64,000 nucleotides of DNA, taken from assembly GCA_030280995.1 (NCBI GenBank), contig JASXTE010000002.1, forward strand, positions 16,021,183 through 16,085,182, given 5' to 3'. Each line of letters starts with the position of its first letter. Position 1 is the first letter of the stretch. Both the position numbers and the translations under genes were made by a program. The DNA is from Hemileia vastatrix. Its lineage: Eukaryota > Basidiomycota > Pucciniomycetes > Pucciniales > Zaghouaniaceae. Below are positions 11,163-22,975 of the stretch, one piece after another. The notes under the pieces are model-generated. The model made no database searches, was not told the DNA's origin, and was given only the letters and a program-made list of their open reading frames with translations.

Positions 11163-13355
11163 ACAGACTTCATTTTCATCACTATATGAGATATTTCTGT
11201 CATAATCACTTGATTCTTTACTTTTTTCAGTTTCAGTTTCAGATTCACATTGATTTTCAACAATATTTATGTTTTTCTCACATTTGTGACCTTTGACCCA
11301 AGGTTTGTTACACTTATAACAAGTATTTGTTTCATACTTTTTAGGTACTACAGGTGCAGTAGGTTTTTTCTGCTTCTCCTGAAGTGTTTTTGAATTCTGA
11401 GTTTTTACAGGTTCAACATTTTGCTTATAAGTGGAATACCTTGATTCATACTTATGGTTTAATAATATTTCATTGCAAATATTAATAAAGTCAGAATATT
11501 CAGTAACATTTAATGTTCTAGCTACAACAATGTCTCTGACAGATATAGGTAATTTTTATATTATCTTATCTTTCCATAAGTTAAAATCCATATGAGGCTC
11601 AATGGCTTTTAATATTTTGTTTAAATTCATTAAAAATACCATAGGTTTGTCACCATTCAATGGATTATACCTAGTCTTCTCATACAGTCTCTGCTGAGTA
11701 AGCCTGAATTTAGAACCTCCAAATTGTTTTTCAATAAGTTGTTTCCATTCAGCCCAAGAGTAGTCTCTACCCTCACTTAAGACAGCTTCAAACCATAATA
11801 AAGCAACATCCTTAAATAAAGAAATTAATTTTGATGTTATCTCTTCATCTGGTAACTTATATGAGAATTTCAAGTTGTCAATTCTTTGAATAAAATGTTG
11901 CCAATCAGAGCTGGCTTCCCCATCATAAGTTGGGTACTGATCTATTTTAGGCCAGTTCTTCTGATTGGATTTTATCTCACTAATCTTAGGTAAATTCAAC
12001 AACTCATTCACTTTTGATAAATGGTCTTGTATTTCTTCCTGCACGGATTTGTAACTTACATTTTCAGATTTGACACTACCACCAGATGGTTTTAATTGTG
12101 GTGGTACAGGGAAGGAATGAGATTCACTTTTGCCAATGAAAGGATTATTATTATATTGATTATACTTATGATTATCCTGGTTCATCAGTAGATTGGCAGT
12201 TTCAATCTCAACTTTAGTTAATCTTTGTAGCAGCTCAGAGACACTTTGATTTGTCTGTGCAAAAGATAACTTTGTTCTTGATTCAGTCTTTAATAAGTGT
12301 GTTTCATATAATTTTTCTAACTCACAAAATTTGTTTGAAAGGTCATTATATTTATTACTCAATGAATCATATTTAAGAGTTAGAGACAAATGTTCTTTCT
12401 CTAATTCTTTATTACGTGTTGCTAATTGAGAAATGTTCAATGTCAAGGATGAAATTGTATCACTAGTGAGCTTAACTGTCTGTTCCTCACAATCAGTCAT
12501 TCTATTCCACAATGCTGAAACAATTCTATGGACAGTTGGATTATTGTTAAAATATTCCATGTCCTCCTTTTCAATTCTCTCACTCTCCTGTGAACTTCTC
12601 ATCTCACTAGTAGGTGGTTGCAACTGAGGATTAACTGTATTATCATTGTATATAGTACTGTTATTATGGACAAAAGACAAGTCAGGTGTATCTACTCTAA
12701 AACCTAAATTTCTTAAATCCTCCTCTATTTGTTGTACAGATTTAACATCAATAGAATTACCTATATTGTAATTATCAGTATTATGTCTAATCTGAGAGGG
12801 TAAGTTACTTACCAAGGGATGGTTGCCAGTCCTGATTTTTGGCGCTTTTTTCCCTTGTAAGGGTGAGCTGAGGAAGTCAGATGAGGGGGCAGATCCCTGT
12901 TGCAACTGTGGCTTGTCCACTGTTGGTGAAACCAGTCCCATTTCCATTTGTCTACCAGGATTTTCTCCTGGGAGTGAGTGGACCCTCCTTGGGTAGGGGG
13001 TTGCTGATTTGATTGACTGGGCTGGCCTCCCTTTAATTCTGCCATTGCCTGATTCATCTGCTGAAATCCTACCTTGCAATTGTTTTGCAACTGCTCTACT
13101 TCTTTGAACATGAGAGATTTTGATTCCTCTAGCTTCAGAACCTGTTTGGCCAGGTGGGACAGTTGATCCTGAAGAGGAGGAGACGTCTTTTTTATAGTTA
13201 TCTTTTTTAAGAGGTCGTCCTTTTCCTCTATACTCATGCTTTCTGGCTGGGGGTACTGTTGTCCCTCCATGGTGATGTCCTGGAAAGTTTTTGTTAGCTT
13301 TAGACCTGGTATTATAAGCAGGCTGTTCACTTACACTATCCTGGGGAGCACTCAT
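11163..13355 (-). CDS. Ty3 Gag (capsid, zinc knuckle), interrupted by one TAA
   Basis: ATG is at 13355. The frame runs 599 codons to TAA (11558-11556), inside what reads as continuous capsid (FNLWKDKII, stop, KLPISVRDIV). It then continues in the same phase through a zinc knuckle, CYKCNKPWVKGHKC, and on into Pol. So gag-pol is a single frame with one nonsense codon, one C-to-T step from CAA. The N-terminus has the AYNTRSK motif seen in many Gags; the middle (about residues 260-350) is coiled-coil-like; the retrotransposon capsid region (W..W..FI near residues 490-560) follows. A second frame, 12809-13330, overlaps the N-terminal third and also looks protein-like. Whether the stop is a mutation or is read through cannot be decided here. 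Confidence 0.88.
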
Positions 13356-13866
13356 ATTGTTCAGAATAACAATATTTTACGTCTACAAAAGGAAAAAACT
13401 CTGTGGAATTAGTAGACAAATAATATTAGCAATTATATTACTAATAAAAAAGCAATGGAGCTTACCCTGAATTTATATCTTTATTTATTTAAATAAAATA
13501 TAAGAAAAATTCGAAAAAATCTGTTAAAAATATAATAATAAGTTTAACTAGACCTCTATAAGGGTGAATAATTAGCTTACCAAGCTTTAGCCAAATACCA
13601 ATTTAATTGGGTGTTATGTTGGTGTCCAAATACCAAGTGAAATTGGGTTTATATTGGGTACAGTTACTACTGTAAATATCTAATTTTTATGATAAAAAAT
13701 TAGTACAATTATTATAAGGGTTCTTTTCCGCAATCAATGAGTTATGATGACCCACTAATATGCAGCAGACCCAAATATTTGGTTAATTTTGAGTTGTACT
13801 AAGGTAAAAATCACGTCCCAAGGCTTATACTAAATAATAAGTAAAATATAAGGAAAGACCCCCAAT
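13356..13866 (-). other. Ty3 leader with putative primer-binding site
   Basis: This is the untranslated leader between the 5' LTR and gag. On the minus strand the DNA directly after the LTR reads ATTGGGGGTCTTTCC, so a TGG-starting primer site begins two bases from the LTR, as usual for tRNA priming. The donor tRNA was not identified. Confidence 0.6.
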
Positions 13867-15043
13867 TGTCAGTATAGTCTAGTATATAAGTATGATATAA
13901 TAGTGTTATTTTATGGTCCTACTACTTATTAATAAATGATTTAGTGATTAAACCTCAGGGGAAGACTAATAGAATAGTTATACTCAAATGAAACTCACAA
14001 TACTTGGATTTAAATGCGTGCTAGTGGTGGAAAATAGAAGAATAAAATATAGTTATAGCTTTCATAAAGATAATATCAATTTATAAGGGCTTTATAATAT
14101 ATTTCTGAATACTAATAATTGTAGTGTAGTGTTTGTTTGAAGTGTAGTAATTGAATGATGATAATAAACCGTCAAAATCCCTCCTTACTTATACCCAAAT
14201 CCACTGGAGTGCACAGACCTTCAATCCAGATGATGTCACTGCTATCCCCGGCAATTACAGCACTGTGAGGGCCCATCACCTCCCCATGGCGTCCACTTCA
14301 AGCAGTTTCAACACCCAGACCTCCAGTAAGGACCCTCCATCACTATTAATAATAACACAGAGTCATACCATAAATAGAAAACCCAGATAAAAGCGGATAC
14401 CATAAAGAAACAGGTAAAATAAATGATCAAAAAGAGATTTAATGAAACTAAAAGCATATAAAGGAAACAAATAAAATGTCCAAGCCCCCAATAACATCCC
14501 CAAGCATCCACATTAACCCAAAAACATCTTTCCAACCCATAAATCTGTGAATAACCATCCAAGGAAGTAATTTTAGTTGTCCAAACTGGGTGTATGCGCC
14601 TGATATAGGTGTCTATGCTTCTGTAGGCGTTGTGAATACACTGATTTCGTCCATATGACCTAAAATAAGCAGAAAAACAAAGGTTATAGGCTATTAAGGG
14701 GCTAAAACCCACTTATATACCTAAATATACATAATATACTGCATATTTCACTGAATATGAGATTTATGTATACATATAAGCTTATGTATGTCAATAATTA
14801 CTTCATATCACTTAAGATAAGTATATTATGACTCCATTAACACCTTAATAAGTATTATTAGGCCATGGATAAGCTATTTAAACTATTATAAATTATATAA
14901 TAGAATAATAATTATATATATATATAATAAAATAATATATATTATTATTTTAACCTTATTTTTAAGATATAAGCTTAATCTAGTTAAGGTTATCTTATTT
15001 TAAGCATAAGAAATACTCAGTCCTAAGGATATTTAGGCTGACA
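13867..15043 (-). repeat. 5' LTR of the Ty3 element
   Basis: This 1177-bp LTR should carry the promoter for the minus-strand element. It equals the left LTR except for C at 14063. ATATA follows directly at 15044-15048. Confidence 0.95.
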
Positions 15044-15611
15044 ATATATATGTTGATATTGATATAAAAAATGCAATTTATATTAAAATAATCTATCATT
15101 TTCATCATTTTAATCTGAAATAATTTGGAGCAGAAATGATATATAAGCTATAATATCTTGATATGAGAAAATTGATATATATGATGATAATAGTTTTTTA
15201 TGTATATAATATAATATGTAGATATAATGTGTGTAGATATAATAATTTATCAATTTGTATAAAATTGCATTTTTGACTTGGGAGAAACCCACCATATATA
15301 TGGGAAATGATGATGCAACCAATTCTATAATTTGTTCATCTTTCTTTGTAGTTTTAATCATGGGTCCATCTTGCACTACAAGTGGTAGACCCTGTGGACA
15401 ATTAGGTTTTTAAAATATAATTCAAGGAATGAGTACAATCCATCAACCTACTGCACATTAACCTAATGGCCATGGTCAAAAGCCTTTGCATTCAACACCC
15501 CTGTTCCAGAAAGGCCATCCATTAACTCTTCTTTTTTATCAAAAATTGCTTCATTTCAACTTGAAAGAATGCCCCTGAAGCCATCATATTGGAAGCCTAA
15601 CTCTTTGTAAA

Positions 15612-16561
15612 AATGTGATGTAATTTGTGCTTATTGTGGGCTAGCTCATTGGTTGGAGGAGAAAGTTGGGCCATCACCCATTAGGCAACCAAGTTTTTCA
15701 ATTTTCTGCCATAAAGGAAAATTTGTAATACCTATAACACTTGAACCTCCAACAGATTTAAAACACTATTTGAAGGATTTTAACCATGGTGAGCTACTGC
15801 ATCTTTTCCACATGTGTATCCAATATCAAAACTTGTCTTTTTTACCTAAATATTCTTTAACTTTCAAATGCAAGTGAATTCTGTAGATGCCAGTAATTTC
15901 AGGATAAATATTTGAAATTATAGTAATGCCTTGGCAATGTATTCTCTTGGTTCAAAAATTGATCATTCAACCTGGCAACCAAAGGGTGTCTTTACTTTCC
16001 AAATACCTGGTGAACTGCTTCACTATATTGGCTCACTCCTACCACCAATAGATGGTGCTTCAAAGTTTGCACAAATATATGTTACTCAGCATGATCCTCT
16101 AAAGCAGGTTCTACAATAAGTTGAAAATGTAAATGCAAATTTTCTACTCCCTGTAGTTATTTCTTTACAAGAAATGTTGCACAGATGCAATACTTTTGTT
16201 GTGTTGTTCAAAAAATCTAATAAAGAATCACTGAGTCCAACTCCCCTAGCAAAATCTGCCTCAAAAGTACTTCTCCCCCAAATGTTGACCTAAAAAGCTA
16301 TAACAGCTCTACTTGCAATGAAGTAGGTCTTATCATGCCTGGAAGTGGTGAGGAATTTCAAGGCTTTAGGGATATTATTCTGGAGAAAAGAGATGGCCCC
16401 CTTCAAAGCATATCTGAATTACATCCCAGATATTCCCCATTTCAATTTCCGCCTCTTTTCCTTTATGGTGAGGTTGACTGGAAATTAGGAATTTCCTTCA
16501 CAACAAGGAAACAGTTGGATGGTGATTTGAATGATGGTGAGGAACCAGGTTTGTCTTATTA
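15612..16561 (+). pseudogene. Helitron Rep N-terminal region (segment 1)
   Basis: Conserved blocks of the Helitron replication protein are readable in shifting frames: CAYCGLAHW with the following Phe/Cys/Gly-Lys segment, SLGSKID, TFQIPGELLHYIGSLLPP, FAQIYV, and finally EKRDGPLQSISELHP...LLFPYGE-like sequence (LFLYGEVDWKLGI). In live Helitrons this part precedes the HUH nuclease. Several frameshifts and stops lie between blocks. The frame ends at TAA 16559-16561, about 110 bases before the foldback insert. Confidence 0.82.
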
Positions 16562-17169
16562 AATATATTTGTTATTATTTAAGTTTATTTCAGTACATTT
16601 ATATAAATTTTATATTTCTTTTTACTTCTTAATTTGCGTGTACCTGCACAGGAGAAGAAAACCATGAACAAGGCGCCTAGTGGTTTTTTTGGTTTTAGGT
16701 TGTGACCCTGTGCCTGATTCTGGTAATGACTATGTCTCATTCACTTCCACTTTTTCTGCTGCTACCCTCAAATTTGCTTTCCCCCCCCATTCACCCCCTC
16801 CCTTTCCTGATCTCATCTTTGATGAGTTTGTTTTCTCTACCAGAATCCTCACTCATCCCACTGATTCTCTAATGGCTGCTACTTCCCTTTCATTTATGGT
16901 CAGTCATTTTTTATTTGTTTTCTCCCTTCACTTCATCACCTCCATCTGTAAGAAGATAAAGCCAAGCACTAAAAGTCATATCTTTTTTGCATTCATGGTT
17001 TAATCCCTTTTTGTAAATATTTTCTTTGTAAATTAACATAATTTTCTGATCCTATCCTTTTCTTGTGTTGCCACCAATTCCACCACAGCTAAAATCTGCA
17101 TTGCTCCCCTCCCTTCACCATCACTGAAAATTCCCTTCCTCAAATACACCTTGATTTCACCTATTCTCC

Positions 17170-17570
17170 TCTAATAGACACTCCACCTCACCCCTTCACT
17201 TCTATTTGATACCCAAGCCCTCAAATCCACCTTAATTGCCTCCCATTTGTCTCCAATAGACACCACACTCCTCCAACGTATCTCTCTCTCCATCCCTTCA
17301 TATTCACTGGACACCCCAGGACACCCCATCACCTCTACTTGATGCCCAACCCCTCAAATCCACCTTGCTTGCCTCCCATTTATCTTCAATATGCATCCCA
17401 ATCCTCAAACCTATCTCTCTCTCCATCCCTTCAACTCCACTGGAAACCCTAGCACACCCCTTCACCTCTAATTGATGCCTCACCCCTCAAATCAACCTCG
17501 CTGCCTCCCATTTGTCTCCAGTAGACACCCCAACACACCTTTTCATCTAAACTCGATTCCCCAAGTATCA
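17170..17570. repeat. 133-bp tandem repeats in left foldback arm
   Basis: GCCTCCCATTTGTCTCC-type blocks recur at about 17237, 17371 and 17503. Equivalent complementary repeats sit in the right arm, so the array predates or was copied with the inverted duplication. The plus strand is pyrimidine-rich here. Confidence 0.7.
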
Positions 17571-17761
17571 ACTCCACCTTTCTCTCTTCCCCTACACCTG
17601 CACTAAAAGATCTACCCCCCTCCTACACCTTGAACTGGCACCCAATTACTCAAAATTAGCTTCCCACCCTCTCCATAACCTCCAGCCAGAAACCCTCTAC
17701 CTTTACATCCAATATTCTCTTCTTCACTTCACCTCCACAGAAAATGATAATCTTAAAGTAT

Positions 17762-18022
17762 CACTGCGCAATACGGGGTGCCGACTTGTTAGCAAGTCCG
17801 CAACCTTGGACTCAAATTCACCACAGATTGAACAAACATTGAGCTATTGACAAAGGAACCATACAATCAGGGATGAAAACCACTCAGCAGAACAGTTTTA
17901 TGTGGGTCTTCAAGTAGAGTTCAGTATGAGTATAGTATCAGTTCAGTCTGAGTTCCATCTGATTTCTGTCTGAGTTCAGGTTGGGGACTTGCTAGCAAGT
18001 TCACCCCCTATATTGCGTAGTG
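17762..18022. mobile_element. CACTA-type MITE copy 1, 261 bp, TSD TAT
   Basis: It starts CACTGCGCAATACGGGGTG and ends CCCCCTATATTGCGTAGTG, with TAT on both sides (17759-17761, 18023-18025). Subterminal palindromes GACTTG(T/C)TAGCAAGTC sit at each end. The right arm of the host foldback element keeps the unoccupied site (complement reads AAAGTATGTAATATAAA), which proves the insertion and the 3-bp duplication. Confidence 0.92.
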
Positions 18023-19539
18023 TATGTAATATAAAAATTGTAAAGATGGATAAATAAAATCAATAATAAAATAATAAAATAAGTTAATGATATGGACCAC
18101 TGTTTGGAAATACCTGAAATAGTATATGAGACTAGATATATGATTTAATAGCCCAAAAAATAAAATAAAATATGAAAATTATTTGAAGAAAAAATCTAAA
18201 AAATAAATAAATTATGAACTGATGAATTAAGAAATTACTATATTTCACAGTATTAAGCATCTCTGTGAAAAACTAAAAGGCTGAAAAACAGTCATCTGTG
18301 TAGTCACAGTTTTATTTCTTAAAAGAATGATGTATATATGGGTTGGGGGTCACTTGAAAAAAACTCTTCTTATTGAGCTCTACCAAACAGCTGTAATTGT
18401 TTAAAAAAATAAATCATATTTAAACTTACTAAGGTATAAATCTAATAGAATTTAAAATCTGCACAAAATTAACATTTTCTAGGTAAAATTCATATATTGG
18501 GACAATAATTCACACAAAAATGTGGTACATGATGATATATGTTGCTTGGGGGTCTCAAGAACACTTATTTGCTGCTTTAGTACCTTGAAAATATATTTAA
18601 TTTGTCCACATCAATCAAGATCTATAAAAAAATTAATATTAATACAAATTATCATCTGAACCTTTCCTCTTACACATCATTATAGCAAAAAAAAATTATA
18701 TTTCATAAATTTTGAATGTAACAGGACTTTAATTTTTGTATTCAGGAAACTTAAAAAAGAATCAGGTCAAAATTTTCTAATATTTTTGGGGAATAAATTT
18801 AATTTTTTACATAGTTACAACATGAATGATAACTCTTGGCCCTTTTAAAATATTTTGTGCACTTTTTATGCTGGTGTGGCATCTTTTCCTTTTAATGTAT
18901 CACCCAAAAAAGTATAAAAACCCCTATTTAGGGTGGAAACAGGGCTGAGCCAGGAAAAAAGACTAGTACATAATTTTTGACAAAAATGCCCAGAATTTAA
19001 GGTTTTGCTGCATTTATAATTTTATAAATTAAAGTGACTGTTTTTCAGCTATTTAGTTATTTTAACAGAGATTCTTAATTCTGTAAAATATAGTAATTTC
19101 TTAATTCATCAGTTCATAATTTATTTATCTTTTAGATTTTTTTTCAAATAATGTTCATTTTTTATTTTATTTGTGGGCTATTAAATCATATATCTAGTCT
19201 CATATACTATTTCAGGTATTTCTAAACAGTAGTCCATATCATTAACTTATTTTAATATTTTTGTATTGATTTTCTTTATCCATCTTTACAATTTTTATAT
19301 TACATACTTTAAGCTTATCATTTTTTGTGGAGGTGAAGTGAATAAGAGAATATTGGATGTAAAGGTGGAGAGTTTTTGGTTGGGGGTTATGGAGAGGGTG
19401 GGAAGCTAATTTTGGGTGATTGGGTGCCAGTTCGAGGTTTAGGAGAGGGGTAGATCTTTTAGTGCAGGTGTAGGGGAAGAGAGCAAGGTGGAGTTGATGC
19501 TTGGGGAATCAATTTTAGCTGAAAAGGTGTGTTGGGGTG

Positions 19540-20040
19540 TCTACTGGAGACAAACGGGAGGCAAGAGAGGTGGATTTGAGGGGTGAGGCATCAAGTAGAG
19601 GTGAAGGGGTGTGATGGAGTGTCTAGTGGAGATGAAGTGATGGAGAGAATGATAAATTTGAGGGGTGGGGTGTCTATTGGAAACAAATGGGAGGCAAGTG
19701 AGGTGAAATTAAGGGGTGAAGCATCAAGTAGAGGTGAAGGGGTGTACTGGAATTTCCAGTGGAGTTAAAGTGATGGAGAGAGAGATAATTTTGAGGATTG
19801 GGATGCCTATTGGAAACAAATGGGAGGCAAGCGAGGTGGATTTGAGGGTTTTGGCATCAAGTAGAGGTGAAGGGGTGTTCTTGGGTGTCCAGTGGAGATG
19901 AAGGGATGGAGAGAGAGATAATTTTGAAAAGTGTGGTGTCTATTGGAGACAAATGGGAGGTAAGCAAGGTAGATTTGAGGGGTTAAGCATCAAGTAGAGG
20001 TGAAGGGGTGAGGTGGAGTGTCTATTAGAGGAGAAGAGGT
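19540..20040. repeat. 133-bp tandem repeats in right foldback arm
   Basis: ACAAATGGGAGGCAAG recurs at about 19556, 19689, 19822 and 19955, exactly 133 bases apart. The interior GGTGAAGGGGTG and CATCAAGTAGAGGTG blocks are shared. This is the purine-rich complement of the left-arm array. Confidence 0.8.
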
Positions 20041-20589
20041 TAAATCAAGGTGTATTTGAGGAAAGGAATTTTCAGTGAAGGTTAAGGGAGGGGGGCAATG
20101 CAGATTTTAGCTGTGGTGGAATTAGTGGAAACACAAGAAAAGGATAGGATCAGAAAATTATGTTAATTTACAAAGAAAATATTTACAAAAAGGGATTAAA
20201 CCATGAATGCAAAAAAGATATGAATTTTAGTGCTTGGATTTATCTTCTTACAGATGGAGGTGATGAAGGGAAAGATGAAAACAAATAAAAAATGACTGAC
20301 CATAAATGGAAGGGAAGTAGGATCCATTAGAGAATGAGTGTGATGAGTGAGGATTCTGGTAGAGAAAACAAACTTATCAAAGATGAGCACAGGAAAGGGA
20401 GTGGGTGAATGGGGGGAACAAAAAAAGCAAATGTGACGTAAGCAGGAGAAAAAGTGGAAGTGGCTTGGATAGGGTCACTTTATGGTATCAAACAGAATCA
20501 CAACCAGGGTTCAAACAGGGACATAAAAAATCTAGGCATCTAGTTAAAGGTTTTTTCTCTTTTTCTGTATATGAAGTTGTGCATGGTTG

Positions 20590-22550
20590 AGGAAGATAAA
20601 AAAAATCTTTTAAATGCAATATTTTCCATATAGAGCACACTAACTTCCAAATGGGCTTCCTCTGCCACACTTATCTGGCTAATTATTTCATGAGTACTTG
20701 GTTTATTGTTATGCTCAAATAGAAAAAAACCAACTGAACTACCTCACTATAAATTAGAATAAAGACTGTGCAGACCTTTATTGTGGTGTGAAAGATGCTA
20801 TCAACAATTGAAATGATATCAATCAATTTGGAAAGTGAATTATTCTACCTTCATCTTTTGTAGGGGGAAAATGTTTCATGAATCAGCTATATTATGATGC
20901 TATGGCAGTAGTAAATAAATTTTGAAAGCCATATTTTTTCATCACAATCACTTACAATCCAAACTGGAAGGAGATAAATGATTTGCCTCTTCAAGGTCAA
21001 ACAGCGCAAGTTATGCCAGACATGCTTTCCAGGGTTTACAGACTTAAAATTGATTTTGTTATGAAAGAGTTTATAAAGGGGAGCTGTGTACAAGTAGGTA
21101 ACCAAGTAGAAGGGGGATTTTGGGTGCTGTGTTGGCACATTTCTATGTCATTGAGTTTCAGAAGAGAGGACTGCCACATGCACATATATGCTTATTATTG
21201 GATTCAGATGACAAGCCATGTAAAATGGACAAAATTGACTCAATTGTTTCAGAAGAGTTACCAGAAACTTTGAAGGATCCTGTACTTTTTCAAACAATAA
21301 CAACTTTTATGCTCCATGGACTCTGTGGCTCTTTCAACCCACATGCTTCATGTATGAAAGATGAAAAATGTTCTAAAAGATAGCCTAGAAAAAATAATGA
21401 CACAACACAGATGGATAAAGATTGATATACTTTCTATTGTAGGAGAAATGATGACCAAAAATTTCAAAAATTTGAAGAAAGATTTAAATACACAAATTAA
21501 AATGTGGTGCCTTGTAGTCCTTATCTCTCTAGAAGATTTTATTGTCATATAAATGTGGGAGTGGAAACTACAATATCTTCAGTCAAGTATCTCTATAAAT
21601 ATGTGTGCAAGGGTCATGATTTTTCCTCAATATTCCTGGAGACAGATGGAATAATAGATGAGGCCAAGGAATATCTGGATGGTAGGTATTTTTCAGAAGT
21701 TGAAGCATACTGGAAATTGTTTGTGTTTCCACTTCATGGTCATGAACCAGAATTTTCAAGATTAAAGCTTAATTTGCCAGACTAAAAGACAGTTATATTC
21801 AATCCTACAGAGGAGGTATCAACTGAAGTTACTTTCTTAAGAAGCAGGAAAACCACCCTTTCAGAGTGGTTTACAGAATGCTCTAATGCCCCAACTGCTG
21901 AGGTGTCCCTGGGGGTCAACTATCCTGATGCACCCATCTATTTTGTTTAGAATGTGTGAGTCCTTAGGATGTTCTTATATATTCTTACTCCTTCCTAATT
22001 CAATTTTGGTGGGTAGAAGTGGTAAAAAATGGAAGATTAGTTAAAGAGACACAACCACTGGGTGATTTGCCTTCTGTGGACCAAATTCTCAAGAAAGGTT
22101 TTACTTGCACCTTCTGTTTTACCATGTTGCTGAATCAACAAGCTATGAATCTCTGAAAAATGAGCATGGTGTCTAAAACTTAACCTTCAAGGCTGCTTTC
22201 TTGGAATATGGTCTTTTGAAAGATTATTCTGAATACAATAAATGCTTGTATGAAGCATCATTAATGAAGACTGGACATCAACTCATACAACTATTCACTT
22301 CTATTCTAATCTTGAACCATCCTGCTGATTCAGTGTGTCTTCATGAATCACATGTTGTGGAACTTTGGGATTACTGCCAACATATCCTGCAAAAAAAATT
22401 CACATTTTGCAGCCTTCCAACCAACAAATCAGATATTACACTTTGAAATCTTATCAGCCTCCTTCTTGATAAACAAGGTTACTCTTTATCTGAATATGGA
22501 CTTCCTGAGCCAACACAACACTTTCATCTATCTAAAGGTCAGTTCATCTT
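20590..22550 (+). pseudogene. Helitron Rep, HUH nuclease region (segment 2)
   Basis: Readable blocks in order: HEYLVYCYAQIEKNQLNYL; DLYCGVKDAINN; LPSSFVGG.CFMNQLYYDAMAVV; ITYNPNWKEI..LPLQGQTAQ; FQKRGLPHAHICLLLDS (the HxH of the HUH motif, about 21160-21205); MLHGLCGSFNP; CHINVGVE..SSVKYLYKYVCKG (Tyr-bearing block); EYLDGRYFSEVEAYWKLFVF; and ERFYLHLLFYHV..TSYESL..NLTFKAA. These are hallmark Helitron Rep segments that nick and join single strands during rolling-circle transposition. At least six stops or frame changes make it a relic. Confidence 0.88.
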
Positions 22551-22639
22551 GAAAAAATAGTCATATTACAGGTAGGAGCTTACTGAAAAATGAAGAAATC
22601 AGTATCATTTGTCCAATTTAGACCAGAAAAATACTTTTG

Positions 22640-22975
22640 ATGCAGTTAGGTGAGCTCATGCATCTGGAGAGGATGGAATATTTTTTTTGGATGGAAATGG
22701 GGAAACTTGTAAAATTTTTGTTGAAAGAGTGATCTTGGAATGGTTCATAAGTCAAGGTCACATTGCTCTTGCAGTTAATTCTTCAGGGATAGCATCTATA
22801 CTTTTAGAAAGGGGGAGGACAGCTCATTCCAGGCTTAAGATTCTTCTTAATATAAATAAAGATTCATATTGTGATATTAAAACACAGAGAAACATAGCTA
22901 AAATTTTGAGGATGAAAAATTGAATCATATGGGATGAATCTCCAGCACATAATTTCCGTTGTGCTTCAGTGTAGA
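22640..22975 (+). pseudogene. Helitron Pif1-like helicase, motifs I-II
   Basis: A decayed Walker A (GNGETCKIF where GxxGxGKT is expected) is followed by GHIALAVNSSGIASILL, GGRTAHSR-like sequence and the Walker B block IIWDES. The Walker A Gly-Lys core is lost, so ATP binding would fail. The frame breaks at about 22970 where an insert begins. Confidence 0.85.

Larger units (their letters stand above)
6190..15043 (-). mobile_element. Complete, very young Ty3/gypsy (chromodomain) LTR retrotransposon
   Basis: The 8854-bp element is bounded by 1177-bp LTRs (TGTCAG...CTGACA) and a 5-bp target duplication ATATA (6185-6189 and 15044-15048). The LTRs read as identical except for one base (T at 6386, C at 14063), so the insertion is recent. 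The minus-strand internal order is leader, gag, protease, reverse transcriptase, RNase H, integrase, chromodomain, purine tract: the Ty3 order. Gag and pol share one reading frame interrupted by a single TAA (11556-11558). The flanking DNA on both sides carries related AT-rich repeats, which suggests insertion into a local duplication. Confidence 0.95.
16672..20540. mobile_element. Long foldback element, ~1.4-1.5-kb inverted arms
   Basis: The left arm (16672-18293) and right arm (19036-20540) are imperfect inverted copies around a loop of about 740 bp. Paired landmarks include GCGCCTAG / CTAGGCATC at the tips, CCATGAATGCAAAAAAGATA at 20202 against its complement near 16980, and CTGAAAAACAGTC / GACTGTTTTTCAG at the loop. 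It lies inside the Helitron Rep gene. The left arm alone carries a CACTA MITE. Short frames inside are repeat translation; no transposase was seen. The long terminal inverted repeats resemble MULE-type elements, but no target duplication could be read. Confidence 0.85.
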
